This document shows, piece after piece, positions 1 through 8,561 of a DNA stretch of 64,000 nucleotides (position 1 is its first letter; each line of letters begins with the position of its first letter). Made by a program: the position numbers and the translations under genes. The DNA is from Pseudomonas sp. ZH-FAD (GTDB taxonomy: Bacteria; Pseudomonadota; Gammaproteobacteria; Pseudomonadales; Pseudomonadaceae). Location of the stretch: contig NZ_PGLR01000022.1 in NCBI RefSeq assembly GCF_002803095.1, positions 34,374 through 98,373 on the forward strand, written 5' to 3'. The notes under the pieces were generated by a model. It saw nothing but the letters and a program-made list of their open reading frames with translations, was not told the origin of the DNA and did not search any database.

Positions 1-2
1 AC

Positions 3-194
3 GTCTGTGCGGTGGTGGTGTTCAAGGCCGGGCAGCACGCCAGCGAAAATGCACTGATCGAACACTGCCGCAACCTGATCGCCAGCTACAAGAAGCCCAA
101 GCAGGTGATCGCCGTCGAGGCGCTGCCCAAGCTGGTCACCGGCAAGATCAACAAGATCGAGCTACGCAACCTCTACGCCAGGCCGGCGCACTGA
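3..194 (+). CDS. Acyl-CoA synthetase (AMP-binding), C-terminal end only
   Basis: This is the last 63 codons of a gene that begins before the window. The visible tail contains the AMP-binding enzyme C-terminal signature: YKKPKQV, followed by LPKLVTGKINKIELR, in which the Lys of GKI is the catalytic lysine of the adenylation half-reaction. Such enzymes activate a carboxylic acid to its CoA thioester with ATP. It lies 13 bp upstream of the fused acyl-CoA dehydrogenase on the same strand, so the two are probably co-transcribed and act in sequence (activation, then alpha,beta-dehydrogenation). The substrate cannot be told from this fragment. Confidence 0.85.
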   Translation, partial: VCAVVVFKAGQHASENALIEHCRNLIASYKKPKQVIAVEALPKLVTGKINKIELRNLYARPAH

Positions 195-207
195 TCGGGG
201 TGTTCTC

Positions 208-2415
208 ATGGATCTAGCCTTTTCCGCAGAACAGCAACTGCTGCGCGAGACCTGTGCCCGCCTGTTCGCCAGCGAGTCCAACCCCGCGCGCATCCGCGCC
301 GCCGAGGCGAGCGGCTTCGATGCCGAACTCTGGCAGCACGCCGTCGAACTGGGCATCAACCTGCTGCGCACACCTGCCGCGCAGGGCGGCAGCGACATGG
401 GCCTGCTCGAGGCGGCGCTGGTGGCCGAAGAAGCCGGTCGCCACCTGGCGTCGATCCCCCTGGCCGAAAGCCTGCCGGCGGCCCGCCTGCTGGCCCGGCT
501 GGACAGCCCTGAAGCCAGCGTCTTGCTGGAAAAGGTTCAGCAAGGCGCCGTGATCAGCCTGCTGCCCTGCGCCCTGGAGGGTGATACTCCACGCCTGCTG
601 CCGGGTGCCCACGGTGCCGAAGTGGTGCTGGCCATGGAGGGTAAACAGGTGCTCGCCCTCAGTGGTTCGGCGTTGCACAACCGACAGGCGACCCTGGGCA
701 GCGACGGCAGTGTCGTGTTCGATGGCGCGCAACTGGCCAGTCTCGAACGCACCCACCTGGCCTCTGGAGCCGCCGCCCACGGCGCCTTCCTCGCCGCGGT
801 CGAGGAATGGAAGCTGCTCAAGGCCGCCATGTTGGTCGGCCTGGCGCACCAGGCCATCCAGCTGGCCGCCGACTACTCTCGCGAACGTCAGCAGTTCGGC
901 AAACCCATTGGCAGCTTCCAGGGCATCGCCCACCCGCTGGCCGACGCCCTGACCGAGGTCGATGGCGCGCAACTGCTGCTCTGGCACGCCATTGCGTCCA
1001 TCGCCCACGGTGAGCCGGACGCCGCTGCCCAAGTGTCAATGGCCTGGTGGTGGGCCGGACAGTCCGCCACCCGTGCCGTAGCCCGCGCCCTGCACAGCTT
1101 CGGCGGCTACGGTGTATCGCTGGAATACGACATCCAGCTCTACTACCGCCGCGCTCGGGCTTGGTCGCTGCAGGCCGGCGATCCCGTGCGGGAACTGGAC
1201 ACCATCGCCGACCGGCTGTGGAGCCCGGCCGCCGACCAGCCCCTACCGCAAGCAGGAGAAACCACTCTGGAATTCGGCTATGGCCAGCAGGCCGCCGAGT
1301 TCGCCGAACAGGCCCGAACCTTTTTCCGCGCCAACCTGACCGACGAACTCAAGGCCCATGCGCACCACTCGGTGGATGGCTACCACGCCGCATTCAACCG
1401 GCAACTGGCCGATGCCGGACTGCTGTTCCCCCACTGGCCGACGCAATGGGGCGGCAGCGGCAAGAGCCCCTTCGACATGCACGCGTTGCAGGAAGTATTC
1501 GAGGAATTCGGCTGGCAGCGCATCACCGCACCGATCACCAACCAGGTCGCGCAGATCGTCATGCGCTTCGCCAGCGAGGAAACCAAGGCCGAGGCCCTGC
1601 CCCGCTTCGCCCGTGGCGAGGCATTGGCCTGCCTGGGCTTCAGCGAGCCGTCCTGCGGCTCCGACGTGTTCGCCGCCAAGACCCGCGCCACGCAGACCGC
1701 CGACGGCGACTGGCTGATCGAGGGGCAGAAGATCTTCACTACCGCCGCCAACCTGGCCGACTACTGCTTCCTGCTCGTGCGCACCGACCCGCAGGCACCC
1801 AAGCACGCCGGCCTGAGCCTGTTTCTGGTGCCGATGGACCTGCCGGGCATCGAGGTGCACCCGGTGCATACCCTGCAGGACGAACGCACCAATATCACTT
1901 ACTTCAGCAATGTGCGAGTCCCCGACCGCTACCGCATCGGCGCCATCAACGCCGGCACCTCGGTCATGGCCGCCACCCTGGAGCTGGAGCACAGCGGCGA
2001 CCAGTACCGCATCAGTTTCAGCAACATGTTCAGGCACGCGCTGGAATGGGCCCGCGCCAGCGGTCGCCTGGGCGAAACGGACGTGCGCCGCCGCCTGGCG
2101 CGGGTGGCGGTGCACACCACCATCGCCCGTGACCTGTGCTACCGCGCCACCTGGTCGGTGCTGGCGCAGGCCCCCGACCGGGCCGCCTATGGCCCCATGT
2201 CCAAGCTGTTCTCCACCGAGCAGTATCAGCGCGACGCCATCGACCTGATGGAACTGTGCGCACCCTTCTCGCTGCTGCAGAGCAACCATGGCCTGGGCCA
2301 TGTGGAACTGGGCTACCGCCAGTCCATCGGCATGACGATCTATGGCGGTACCAGTGAAATCCACCGCAGCCTGATCGCCGAGCAGGGGCTGGGCATGCCG
2401 CGCTCGCGTACCTGA
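208..2415 (+). CDS. Fused two-domain acyl-CoA dehydrogenase
   Basis: The 735-residue protein is about twice the usual acyl-CoA dehydrogenase length and holds two complete ACAD-type regions in one chain. Residues about 1-340 form a divergent domain (RERQQFGKPIGSFQGIAH, then HSFGGYG). Residues about 360-735 form a more canonical one, with LGFSEPSCGSD for flavin contact and YGGTSEIHR near residue 712. The second domain has Gly where MCAD-type enzymes carry the catalytic Glu (YEGT), so the base may instead be a Glu in the LELEHSG helix. Mycobacterial steroid enzymes of this type are alpha2beta2 heteromers with one active half; a fusion of the two halves is the likely reading. A split version of the same idea lies at 59265-61474. 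The start has GGGGTG 9 nt upstream. Confidence 0.88.
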   Translation: MDLAFSAEQQLLRETCARLFASESNPARIRAAEASGFDAELWQHAVELGINLLRTPAAQGGSDMGLLEAALVAEEAGRHLASIPLAESLPAARLLARLDSPEASVLLEKVQQGAVISLLPCALEGDTPRLLPGAHGAEVVLAMEGKQVLALSGSALHNRQATLGSDGSVVFDGAQLASLERTHLASGAAAHGAFLAAVEEWKLLKAAMLVGLAHQAIQLAADYSRERQQFGKPIGSFQGIAHPLADALTEVDGAQLLLWHAIASIAHGEPDAAAQVSMAWWWAGQSATRAVARALHSFGGYGVSLEYDIQLYYRRARAWSLQAGDPVRELDTIADRLWSPAADQPLPQAGETTLEFGYGQQAAEFAEQARTFFRANLTDELKAHAHHSVDGYHAAFNRQLADAGLLFPHWPTQWGGSGKSPFDMHALQEVFEEFGWQRITAPITNQVAQIVMRFASEETKAEALPRFARGEALACLGFSEPSCGSDVFAAKTRATQTADGDWLIEGQKIFTTAANLADYCFLLVRTDPQAPKHAGLSLFLVPMDLPGIEVHPVHTLQDERTNITYFSNVRVPDRYRIGAINAGTSVMAATLELEHSGDQYRISFSNMFRHALEWARASGRLGETDVRRRLARVAVHTTIARDLCYRATWSVLAQAPDRAAYGPMSKLFSTEQYQRDAIDLMELCAPFSLLQSNHGLGHVELGYRQSIGMTIYGGTSEIHRSLIAEQGLGMPRSRT

Positions 2416-2560
2416 ACCCGGCCCCTGCTGCCAGGGAAGGTGGCGCCCGGCCCATTCCCGAGGAGCGCTAATTGCGGTGGGAGCATCGCCGCCAGCGGTG
2501 CTGGCGACTTGGCTGATCCGTTCTCCATCGGCAAAAACCAATAACAAGAAGGGGAGCAAC

Positions 2561-3574
2561 ATGCTCAATCTATCGATGAAACCCACCGGCTGGTTCCAGA
2601 TCGGCTGGAGCGGTGAAATACCTCCGGGCGGCGTGAAGCCGATGAAGTATTTCGGTCATGACATGGTTGCCTTTCGCACCGACGAGGGCGAGCTGTCGGT
2701 GCTCGATGCCCACTGCCCACATATGGGAGCCCACCTTGGCTACGGCGGCAAGGTCAACGGCAAGTGCATCGCCTGCCCCTACCACGGCTGGGAATGGGGC
2801 ACCGAGGGGCAGAACACCCTGATCCCCGGGGAGGAACGCAAGATCCCGAGGAAGATGCGCAAGTTCCATGTGCTCGAGCGCCACGGCATGATCTTTCTCT
2901 GGCACGACCCGTCCTGCGGCGCTCCGCGCGAGGGCTGGGAGTTGCCGGATCTGTTCGACCACCCGGAGCTGCCGGCCGACCCCAGGGATTTCTATCCCTG
3001 CTACCCGGACAACATCGTGTTCAAGCCGAATGAGCGCATCCACCCGCAGTTGATCACCGAGAACGCCGCCGACACCGCGCATTTCCGCTTTACCCACCGC
3101 GCGCCAGAAGACCCGGTGCTGCTCGAGTTCGATACCAGCACCACGGTATGGAAATCGCAGATGGGTTTCCTCAGCAAACGCACCAGGGAAATCGCCTTGC
3201 GCCTGCATGCGCGCAATGCCGGGGTCGGCCTGTCCTTCACCATCTTCGAGCATGGCACGCTGGGCCGTCGCTTGGTGCTGTCCTGCACCCCGGTGGACGA
3301 CGAAACCTCCGACCTGCGGGTCAGCTACTTCTTCCCCCGCGACCGGCTATCGCCGGACGTCATGCCCCAGCACCTGCGCGAACTGTCGGCGCAGACCGAG
3401 GAACTGTTCGAGGAAGACGCGCGCATGTGGCGCCACCAGAAATTTCGCCAGCAACCGATCTTCGCCAGGCGCGATGTCGCCGGCTATCGCGCCCTGCGTG
3501 AATGGTGCGCGCAATTCTACGAGGCCGAAGGCTTTCCACGCGGTCCGCTGCGGGTCATGGAAGACGATCTGTAA
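2561..3574 (+). CDS. Rieske non-heme iron oxygenase, oxygenase component (KshA-like)
   Basis: This 337-residue ring-hydroxylating-type oxygenase shows a Rieske [2Fe-2S] site with Cys52-x-His54 and Cys72-x2-His75, and a mononuclear iron motif with Asp171, His174 and His179 in NAADTAHFRFTH. Layout and size resemble 3-ketosteroid 9-alpha-hydroxylase oxygenase and other class I Rieske monooxygenases, but the substrate is not established. No partner ferredoxin reductase is seen in the window. The start at 2561 is chosen over upstream in-frame codons because AAGGGGAG lies just before it. An A-rich leader AATAACAAGAA (2540-2550) resembles a Crc/Hfq target. It follows the fused dehydrogenase by 145 bp. 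Confidence 0.85.
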   Translation: MLNLSMKPTGWFQIGWSGEIPPGGVKPMKYFGHDMVAFRTDEGELSVLDAHCPHMGAHLGYGGKVNGKCIACPYHGWEWGTEGQNTLIPGEERKIPRKMRKFHVLERHGMIFLWHDPSCGAPREGWELPDLFDHPELPADPRDFYPCYPDNIVFKPNERIHPQLITENAADTAHFRFTHRAPEDPVLLEFDTSTTVWKSQMGFLSKRTREIALRLHARNAGVGLSFTIFEHGTLGRRLVLSCTPVDDETSDLRVSYFFPRDRLSPDVMPQHLRELSAQTEELFEEDARMWRHQKFRQQPIFARRDVAGYRALREWCAQFYEAEGFPRGPLRVMEDDL

Positions 3575-3835
3575 CAACCTGGCGGAATACCGGGAACCCT
3601 CGCTCCAGCATGACTACGCCCCCCAGGCCACCGCCATTCAATACTGACTAACAATCACCTATGGCATCGGCAACGGCGTTGAATCCAACGCCTGACGTCG
3701 ATGCGTCCACGTCTATCTTCCCGTCACCCGCCTCCTGACGCATAGCCATTTTCAGCGCTCTACGCCTTGCCTGGCAAGCTCATGGCAATACTGACCAACC
3801 TTTCCTCTTCACGCCCCCCTGCATTCCCTATTTAC
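3575..3835. other. Intergenic stretch without a gene
   Basis: Together with the operator region this makes the largest gene-free gap (3575-3913). No convincing ORF is seen. A small hairpin GGCGTT/AACGCC at 3675-3692 has no T-tract and is only a weak candidate for ending the Rieske transcript. The right part is AT-rich and leads into the operators. Confidence 0.5.
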
Positions 3836-3854
3836 AAATGACAAAAATGTCGTA
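3836..3854. promoter_or_regulatory. Weak upstream copy of the 19-bp regulon operator
   Basis: AAATGAC is followed by an A-rich spacer and a degenerate right half (TGTCGTA). It ends 7 bp before the perfect palindrome at 3862, which suggests a tandem site. Taken alone it would not be called. Confidence 0.4.
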
Positions 3855-3861
3855 ATGATAA

Positions 3862-3880
3862 AAATGACATTTAGTCATTT
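3862..3880. promoter_or_regulatory. 19-bp palindromic operator (perfect copy)
   Basis: AAATGAC-ATTTA-GTCATTT has perfectly complementary 7-bp arms. It lies 33 bp before the monooxygenase start at 3914 and heads an operon that includes a TetR gene, so autoregulation is plausible. The same pattern recurs upstream of many other transcripts in the window. Confidence 0.75.
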
Positions 3881-3913
3881 AAACTCATGAAGCATGCATC
3901 TGGGAGTAGCGCA

Positions 3914-5158
3914 ATGCCCGACGCCACCACAATACGCCCGAACGTCACCGAAGCCTTCGACCCGCAAGCCAGGGCGCGGGCCTTGCGCCCCCTGCTGGCT
4001 CACCACGCGCAACAATGCGAGCAGGATGGCCGGATAACCGACGAAGTATTCGCCGCGCTGCGGGAAGCGGAACTGTTCGCCATCACCGCGCCGCTGCGAG
4101 CAGGTGGTCCGGGGGCGAAACTGATCACCCACATAGAAACGGTGGCGGAACTGGCCAAGGGCTGCGTCGGTACCGCCTGGGCCTATTCCCTGCTGTCGAG
4201 CGTGACCGCCAGCGTCAAGGCTATGCCACCACCGATTCGGGAACAGGTATTGCGCAATGGCGACGAGCTGTTCTGCAGCGTCGCGGCACAGACCGGCTTT
4301 GCCGATCCCGCCGGCGATGGCCACTACCGGATCAGTGGCAAGTGGGGCTTCGCCTCGGGCTGCCGACACGCCAACTGGGCCTTGAATGGCATTGCCATCC
4401 GTGACGCGGCGGGGCAGGTGGTGGACGGCGGTTTCGCCCTGATCGACCTCAAACAGCCGCAGGTCGAGATACTCGACAACTGGCAGGTCGCCGGTATGTC
4501 CGGATCGGGCAGCAACATGATCGCGGTGGATAACCTGGTGGTGCCGGAAACCCTGCTGCTGCGCGCGTCCCGGCGCCCGCCCGCCGAGGCGCTGCTGGCG
4601 ATGCCCGGCCTGGAGCCACGTGACCGCTGGCCGACGGAGCCGCTGTTCCCCCTGATCGTGCTGCCGCCGATGCTGGGAGCCGCAAGCGCCATGCTGGAGA
4701 GCGTCGTACAGACGATGGACAAGCGTCCTGTGGTCTGGTGGAGCTACCCGAGCCAGAAGGACTCGCAGCGCCTGGTCGGCGCCGCCGGCCAGGCGGCCCT
4801 GGAGATCGACTCGGCCTGGCTGCACGTGCGCCGCGCGGCCGCGATGCTCGATGAAACCGCCCAGCAAAGACTGCTCACAGGATTCGAGAAGGCGCGCATC
4901 CAGGCCGATTGCGGTTATGCCATGGGCCTGCTTCGCGACGCGGGCAATCGTCTGATGGACATCGCCGGTCCCGGCGCCTTCGCCCTGAGTAGCCCGCTGC
5001 AGCGGTTCTGGCGTGACCTCAACGTAGGCACCCGGCACAACGCGATGAACCAGGGGCTGTCGATCGAGCTGTATGGCCGGGCTCTGCTGGGCCTGGACTC
5101 CAGCCTGAACCTGCTCGCCGATATCGGTCCGGTGCCGGACTGGGCGGCGCCGCGCTGA
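3914..5158 (+). CDS. Flavin-dependent monooxygenase, HsaA/acyl-CoA-dehydrogenase fold
   Basis: The protein (414 residues from this start) has the acyl-CoA-dehydrogenase-like fold of two-component group D flavin monooxygenases such as HsaA: an N-terminal helical domain, a middle domain with SGKWGFASGCRHANWALNG, then VAGMSGSGSNMIAVDNLVVPE, and a C-terminal bundle. These enzymes hydroxylate aromatic or phenolic rings using reduced flavin supplied by a separate reductase, here probably the product of 6415-7380 in the same operon. ATG 3914 has GGGAG upstream; an earlier ATG at 3887 would sit almost on the operator and lacks a ribosome site. No extradiol dioxygenase gene follows, unlike hsaACD loci. 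Confidence 0.85.
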   Translation: MPDATTIRPNVTEAFDPQARARALRPLLAHHAQQCEQDGRITDEVFAALREAELFAITAPLRAGGPGAKLITHIETVAELAKGCVGTAWAYSLLSSVTASVKAMPPPIREQVLRNGDELFCSVAAQTGFADPAGDGHYRISGKWGFASGCRHANWALNGIAIRDAAGQVVDGGFALIDLKQPQVEILDNWQVAGMSGSGSNMIAVDNLVVPETLLLRASRRPPAEALLAMPGLEPRDRWPTEPLFPLIVLPPMLGAASAMLESVVQTMDKRPVVWWSYPSQKDSQRLVGAAGQAALEIDSAWLHVRRAAAMLDETAQQRLLTGFEKARIQADCGYAMGLLRDAGNRLMDIAGPGAFALSSPLQRFWRDLNVGTRHNAMNQGLSIELYGRALLGLDSSLNLLADIGPVPDWAAPR

Positions 5159-5215
5159 TTGCCACAGCCAAGTGACGACCCACAACGGCCAACCGCAAGC
5201 CAAGGAGAGAAGCGC

Positions 5216-5935
5216 ATGAGCATCGCCATCACCACCGACGGCAAGAGCGGAGACTTCCGCTCCCGCGTGGCGGCCGAACGCCGCGAGCGGATGCAGGCCC
5301 GCCTGCTCGACGCCGTGCTGGATCTCTACCAGCCTGGACATGGTGGTACGCAGCCGCTGATCGACGATGTGATCCGCGCCGCCGGCGTGTCGCGTGGCAG
5401 TTTCTACAAGTATTTCGAATCGGTGGAACACGCCGTCACCGCCCTCGGCGAACGCTTCACCGCGGAGAACATGCGGGCGTTCGAGCTGCTTTTCGGCCAG
5501 GCACAAGATCCGGCGCTCAAGGCCATCGGCGGTACCGCGATGACCATCAGCCGCGCCTGGCACGACCCCCGCTGGGGCGGCTTTACCACCCACGTCGATC
5601 ATGTCGAGTACTTCACCCGCGCCAGCAGCACCAACCAGGTCGTGCGCGAATGCCTGGCCGAGGCACGCCGCCAGGGGCAGATGCACTTCGCTTCGCTCGA
5701 CGTCGCCTTCGATCTCATCGTCGGTGCCACGGTTCAGGCCCGACGACGCCTGGTCAACGGCGTCGAAGCGCCCCATGCCTATGTCGACGAAATGCTGCAA
5801 CGGTTGTTCCTCGGGCTGGGCATGCAGCCCGAGGCGCTTGCCGCAATCACCCAGGCGGCCTGGCGGCGCATTGCCGAGTACGCCCCGCGGCTGGGCTGGT
5901 GGCGCGCCGACTGCGACTGGCACCAGCAACCATGA
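5216..5935 (+). CDS. TetR-family transcriptional regulator
   Basis: The 239-residue protein has an N-terminal TetR DNA-binding domain (residues about 25-75, helix-turn-helix around 48-68, with GVSRGSFYKYFES) and a long variable ligand-binding part. It is embedded in the monooxygenase operon, 57 bp after the monooxygenase, with AAGGAGAG before ATG 5216. Because the operon promoter carries perfect 19-bp palindromes, this is one of two candidates (the other at 19814) for the regulator that reads this palindrome across the window. TetR proteins are usually repressors released by a pathway metabolite or CoA thioester; the ligand here is unknown. Confidence 0.88.
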   Translation: MSIAITTDGKSGDFRSRVAAERRERMQARLLDAVLDLYQPGHGGTQPLIDDVIRAAGVSRGSFYKYFESVEHAVTALGERFTAENMRAFELLFGQAQDPALKAIGGTAMTISRAWHDPRWGGFTTHVDHVEYFTRASSTNQVVRECLAEARRQGQMHFASLDVAFDLIVGATVQARRRLVNGVEAPHAYVDEMLQRLFLGLGMQPEALAAITQAAWRRIAEYAPRLGWWRADCDWHQQP

Positions 5936-5972
5936 ATACCCCTCACCTCCCCCACCCAAAAAGGAAAGAACG

Positions 5973-6347
5973 ATGAGCGACAACAGCAACAAGGAACTCG
6001 TCCTCAAGCACCTGCAAGGCTTCGCCGACATCGACAGCTACCTGCTGACCCTGGGCGAAACCGTCACCGAAGACCTGGAATGGGCCAACAGCGGCTTCCC
6101 GACCCACCATGGCCTGGAGCAGGCCCACGAAGCCCTGCACCGCCTGAACGAAAAACTGCGCGGCATCCGCATCGAGTGCCTGAGCATCGCCGAGGACGGC
6201 AACCAGGTGCTGACCGAGCGCATCGACTACATGGTCGACAAAGAGGGCAATACGCTGCTCACCCTGCCCTGCATGGGCATCTTCACCATCGAGAATGGCC
6301 GGATCAAAAGCTGGCGGGACTATTTCGACGGTTCGGCGTTCAAGTGA
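5973..6347 (+). CDS. Limonene-1,2-epoxide hydrolase-family (SnoaL/NTF2-fold) protein
   Basis: This is a 124-residue small alpha+beta protein. The catalytic residues known from Rhodococcus limonene-epoxide hydrolase (Arg99, Asp101, Asp132) have counterparts here at Arg83, Asp85 (ERID) and Asp116 (WRDYFD), with the same 31-residue spacing between the two Asp. That supports a real epoxide hydrolase rather than a generic SnoaL-like cyclase or isomerase, though the substrate is unknown. It sits between the TetR and the flavin reductase in a monooxygenase operon, so it may open an epoxide made in the pathway. AAGGAAAG precedes the start. Membership of the fold is well supported; catalysis is inference. 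Confidence 0.8.
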   Translation: MSDNSNKELVLKHLQGFADIDSYLLTLGETVTEDLEWANSGFPTHHGLEQAHEALHRLNEKLRGIRIECLSIAEDGNQVLTERIDYMVDKEGNTLLTLPCMGIFTIENGRIKSWRDYFDGSAFK

Positions 6348-6414
6348 GCCGACGCGGGTCGGGCCGTGAACGGCCCTGCCCGCCCACCTTCAAAGCCACC
6401 GGAGTTGAGCCAGG

Positions 6415-7380
6415 ATGCCAATCGATACGAAAGAATTACGCAACGCCCTGGGCAAGTTCGCCACCGGCGTCACCATCGTCACCACCCGAGATGCGGCAGG
6501 CACGGACACTGGCGTAACCGCCAACAGTTTCAACTCGGTATCGCTCGATCCGCCGCTGATCCTGTGGAGCCTGGCGAAGAGTTCCGCAAGCCTGACGGCC
6601 TTCAGCGAGGCGGAGCACTTTGCCGTGCACATCCTGGCAGCGGATCAGGAAGCCCTCTCCAACCGTTTCGCTCAGCGCGGCGCCGACAAGTTCGCCGAAC
6701 TCACCATCGCCCGTGGCCACGACGGGATACCGCTGCTCCACGACTGCGCCGCCCGCTTGCAGTGCCGTGTCGCCCACCGCTACGAAGGCGGCGACCACAT
6801 CATCCTGATTGGCCAGGTGCTCGACGTCGAGCACTGCGAGCGCAAGCCGCTGGCCTACCTGGCCGGGCGCTATGCCTATACCCTGCACAAGCCGGCGCCA
6901 GCCTCCGGTGCACGTCTCGCGGATGGCACCGCCAGCGGGTTCGATCGCAACTGGCTGAACTACCTGGCCTACCGCACGACACGCCAGTTCATCCAGCGCC
7001 ATCGACCGATCCTGAAGGTGCATGGCCTGGACGAGGCCGACGCCTATGTACTGAACATCCTGCTGGCCCAGGGTCAGTTGCCGCCGGAGCAGATTCGTAC
7101 CCTCATCGACGATCCCTGCCTGAATATTCCCACGGTGCTGAAAGAGCTATCCCGGCGCGGCCTGATCCTGCTGCGCGAAGGCGATGGCGTACGGCTTTCA
7201 GACGCGGGGCGCAGCGTGGCTATCGACCTGATCGCTGCCACCAAGGCGCTGGAGGACGAGGCGGAACGTGGCATGGAGCCCTGCGAAATCCTGCTGCTCA
7301 AGGAGTTGCTGTGGAAGGTGATCCGCAACACCCACGCCTCCAGCGAGCCGCTCCTTGCCCGGAGTCCATCACCAACATAG
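6415..7380 (+). CDS. Flavin reductase with C-terminal MarR-like domain (HpaH C1-type)
   Basis: The 321-residue protein has an N-terminal FMN/FAD reductase domain (about 1-160; GKFATGVTIVTT and TANSFNSVSLDPPLILWSL) and, from about residue 195, a winged-helix region resembling MarR proteins (LNIPTVLKELSRRGLILL, then SDAGRSV). The same architecture is known from the C1 reductase of Acinetobacter p-hydroxyphenylacetate hydroxylase, where the MarR-like tail gates flavin reduction in response to the substrate. It probably supplies reduced flavin to the monooxygenase at 3914. It is the last gene of the operon, 67 bp after the epoxide-hydrolase-like gene, and converges with the gene at 7396. Confidence 0.85.
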   Translation: MPIDTKELRNALGKFATGVTIVTTRDAAGTDTGVTANSFNSVSLDPPLILWSLAKSSASLTAFSEAEHFAVHILAADQEALSNRFAQRGADKFAELTIARGHDGIPLLHDCAARLQCRVAHRYEGGDHIILIGQVLDVEHCERKPLAYLAGRYAYTLHKPAPASGARLADGTASGFDRNWLNYLAYRTTRQFIQRHRPILKVHGLDEADAYVLNILLAQGQLPPEQIRTLIDDPCLNIPTVLKELSRRGLILLREGDGVRLSDAGRSVAIDLIAATKALEDEAERGMEPCEILLLKELLWKVIRNTHASSEPLLARSPSPT

Positions 7381-7395
7381 GTGCCGCTCACGCCG

Positions 7396-8460
7396 TCAGG
7401 CCCCCGCTCGACGCAGGCTGCCGACCGGGGCCGGTACATCCAGCACGCTGCGCCAGCCGGGAGCCGCCGCAGCGATGCGCGGCAGGAAGTTCAGCGCGCG
7501 AGCGGCATTCAGGGCGGCGACGTGGTCTGGCGCATCCGCCTCGGCCAGTAGCCCGAGCTCGCACTGGATGCTTGGCGAACCTTCGATGACCACCCGCCAA
7601 TTCAGCGCTTGCTGCGTATCCCGCCAGCCCGGGCCGATGTCCAGGCGCGTGGTCTGCTCATTGACCAGCTCGTAGAAGGGCGTGCCCTGGGTGAAGGCGG
7701 TGAAGGTCCAGCGCACCCCCGCGGCCGTGCCCTTGGCCACGGCCAGCCCGCTGGGCTGCAGGATCATATCGGCTTTCGATGGGCCAAATTCCTTGTTGGT
7801 CAGGCGCAGTTCATCCATCACCACCCCCAGTCCCTGGGCCACCAGGGCGGCGGACTGGGCGATGCCCCACATCCACAACCGGTCGATCTCCGCCGGTGCC
7901 GCCGCAGGGTCGAAAGGCGCATCGGGCAAGGGCTGACCGATGCCCAGGTACTGGCCCATCTGCACGGCCGACGGATAGTGGGGAATGTAGTTGCGCTGCC
8001 AGGCCCTGACCATGCGGATATCGCTGGAATAGCCCGAGCAGAACAGCGGCAGCACATCGCTGATCAGGCCGGGAATGTTGCCGCCGGCAACCAGCGCAGC
8101 GCCACCTTGCCCGGCGGCCTCCTGCAGCATCCGGTATTCCGCCTGGCTCGGCAGGTACCAGCCGCCGATCCCGGAATAGACGCTGGTTCCGCCACGAAGA
8201 AAGTGGGCGACCACCTCCGGCTCCCACTTCAGCCCATGCCAGGACATGACGTCAGCGCGCAACGCCGTGAGCGCGGCGATGTCGCGCGTGGCCATCAAGC
8301 CAACCGGAGCGCCCCCGACAATTTCGCCAACGTCTTGCCCGTCCTTGTCCGCGCCATGCACCAGCACCCCGACCAGCTCGAAAGCCGGATTGCGTAGCAG
8401 CTGGCGGATCAGTTCCCGGCCAACGCCACCGGTGTAGCAAACGATAACGCGCAAAGTCAT
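7396..8460 (-). CDS. Dihydrodipicolinate reductase-like NAD(P)-dependent oxidoreductase
   Basis: This 354-residue protein has an N-terminal Rossmann-like start (VIVCYTGGVGRELIRQLL) and the layout of DapB-like / 2,4-diaminopentanoate dehydrogenase-like proteins, which are often found in steroid and terpenoid clusters of actinobacteria and proteobacteria without a proven reaction. The start MTLRV at 8460 is preceded by GGGAGAC; the frame stays open further upstream but that part only shadows the crotonase gene. An intrinsic terminator (8497-8527) separates it from the upstream operon, so it may have its own weak promoter or depend on read-through. Its exact role is unknown. Confidence 0.7.
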   Translation of the reverse strand: MTLRVIVCYTGGVGRELIRQLLRNPAFELVGVLVHGADKDGQDVGEIVGGAPVGLMATRDIAALTALRADVMSWHGLKWEPEVVAHFLRGGTSVYSGIGGWYLPSQAEYRMLQEAAGQGGAALVAGGNIPGLISDVLPLFCSGYSSDIRMVRAWQRNYIPHYPSAVQMGQYLGIGQPLPDAPFDPAAAPAEIDRLWMWGIAQSAALVAQGLGVVMDELRLTNKEFGPSKADMILQPSGLAVAKGTAAGVRWTFTAFTQGTPFYELVNEQTTRLDIGPGWRDTQQALNWRVVIEGSPSIQCELGLLAEADAPDHVAALNAARALNFLPRIAAAAPGWRSVLDVPAPVGSLRRAGA

Positions 8461-8496
8461 CTGTTGTCTCCCACTGCCTGGCTGTGCATACCCGAA

Positions 8497-8527
8497 AAAC
8501 AAAGCCCCGGTCGTCTGAGCCGGGGCC
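8497..8527 (-). terminator. Intrinsic terminator
   Basis: On the minus strand a GC stem (CCGGGG/CCCCGG type, arms at 8504-8510 and 8520-8526, 9-nt loop) is followed by TTTGTTTTT. It lies 35 bp after the crotonase stop and ends the operon that starts at 11031. Confidence 0.7.
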
Positions 8528-8561
8528 TTGGCAAAATCACTGTGGCGACTGCCGCCCTGCT

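Noticed and set aside
1243..2586. A 447-codon minus-strand frame opposite the fused dehydrogenase
   Set aside because: Shadow of a well-supported gene; no recognisable motifs and no ribosome site.
5601..5972. In-frame upstream extension of the LEH-fold gene
   Set aside because: It overlaps the TetR coding region in another frame; MSDNSNK at 5973 follows AAGGAAAG and gives the normal family length.
3875..6031. A 718-codon open frame on the minus strand
   Set aside because: It lies opposite the monooxygenase and TetR genes, which show clear family motifs; the antisense product has low-complexity composition typical of GC-rich shadow frames.
2561..7380. Naming the oxygenases kshA and hsaA/hsaB
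   Set aside because: Similarity is at family level only; the companion genes of steroid degradation (KshB, HsaC, HsaD) are not seen in this window.
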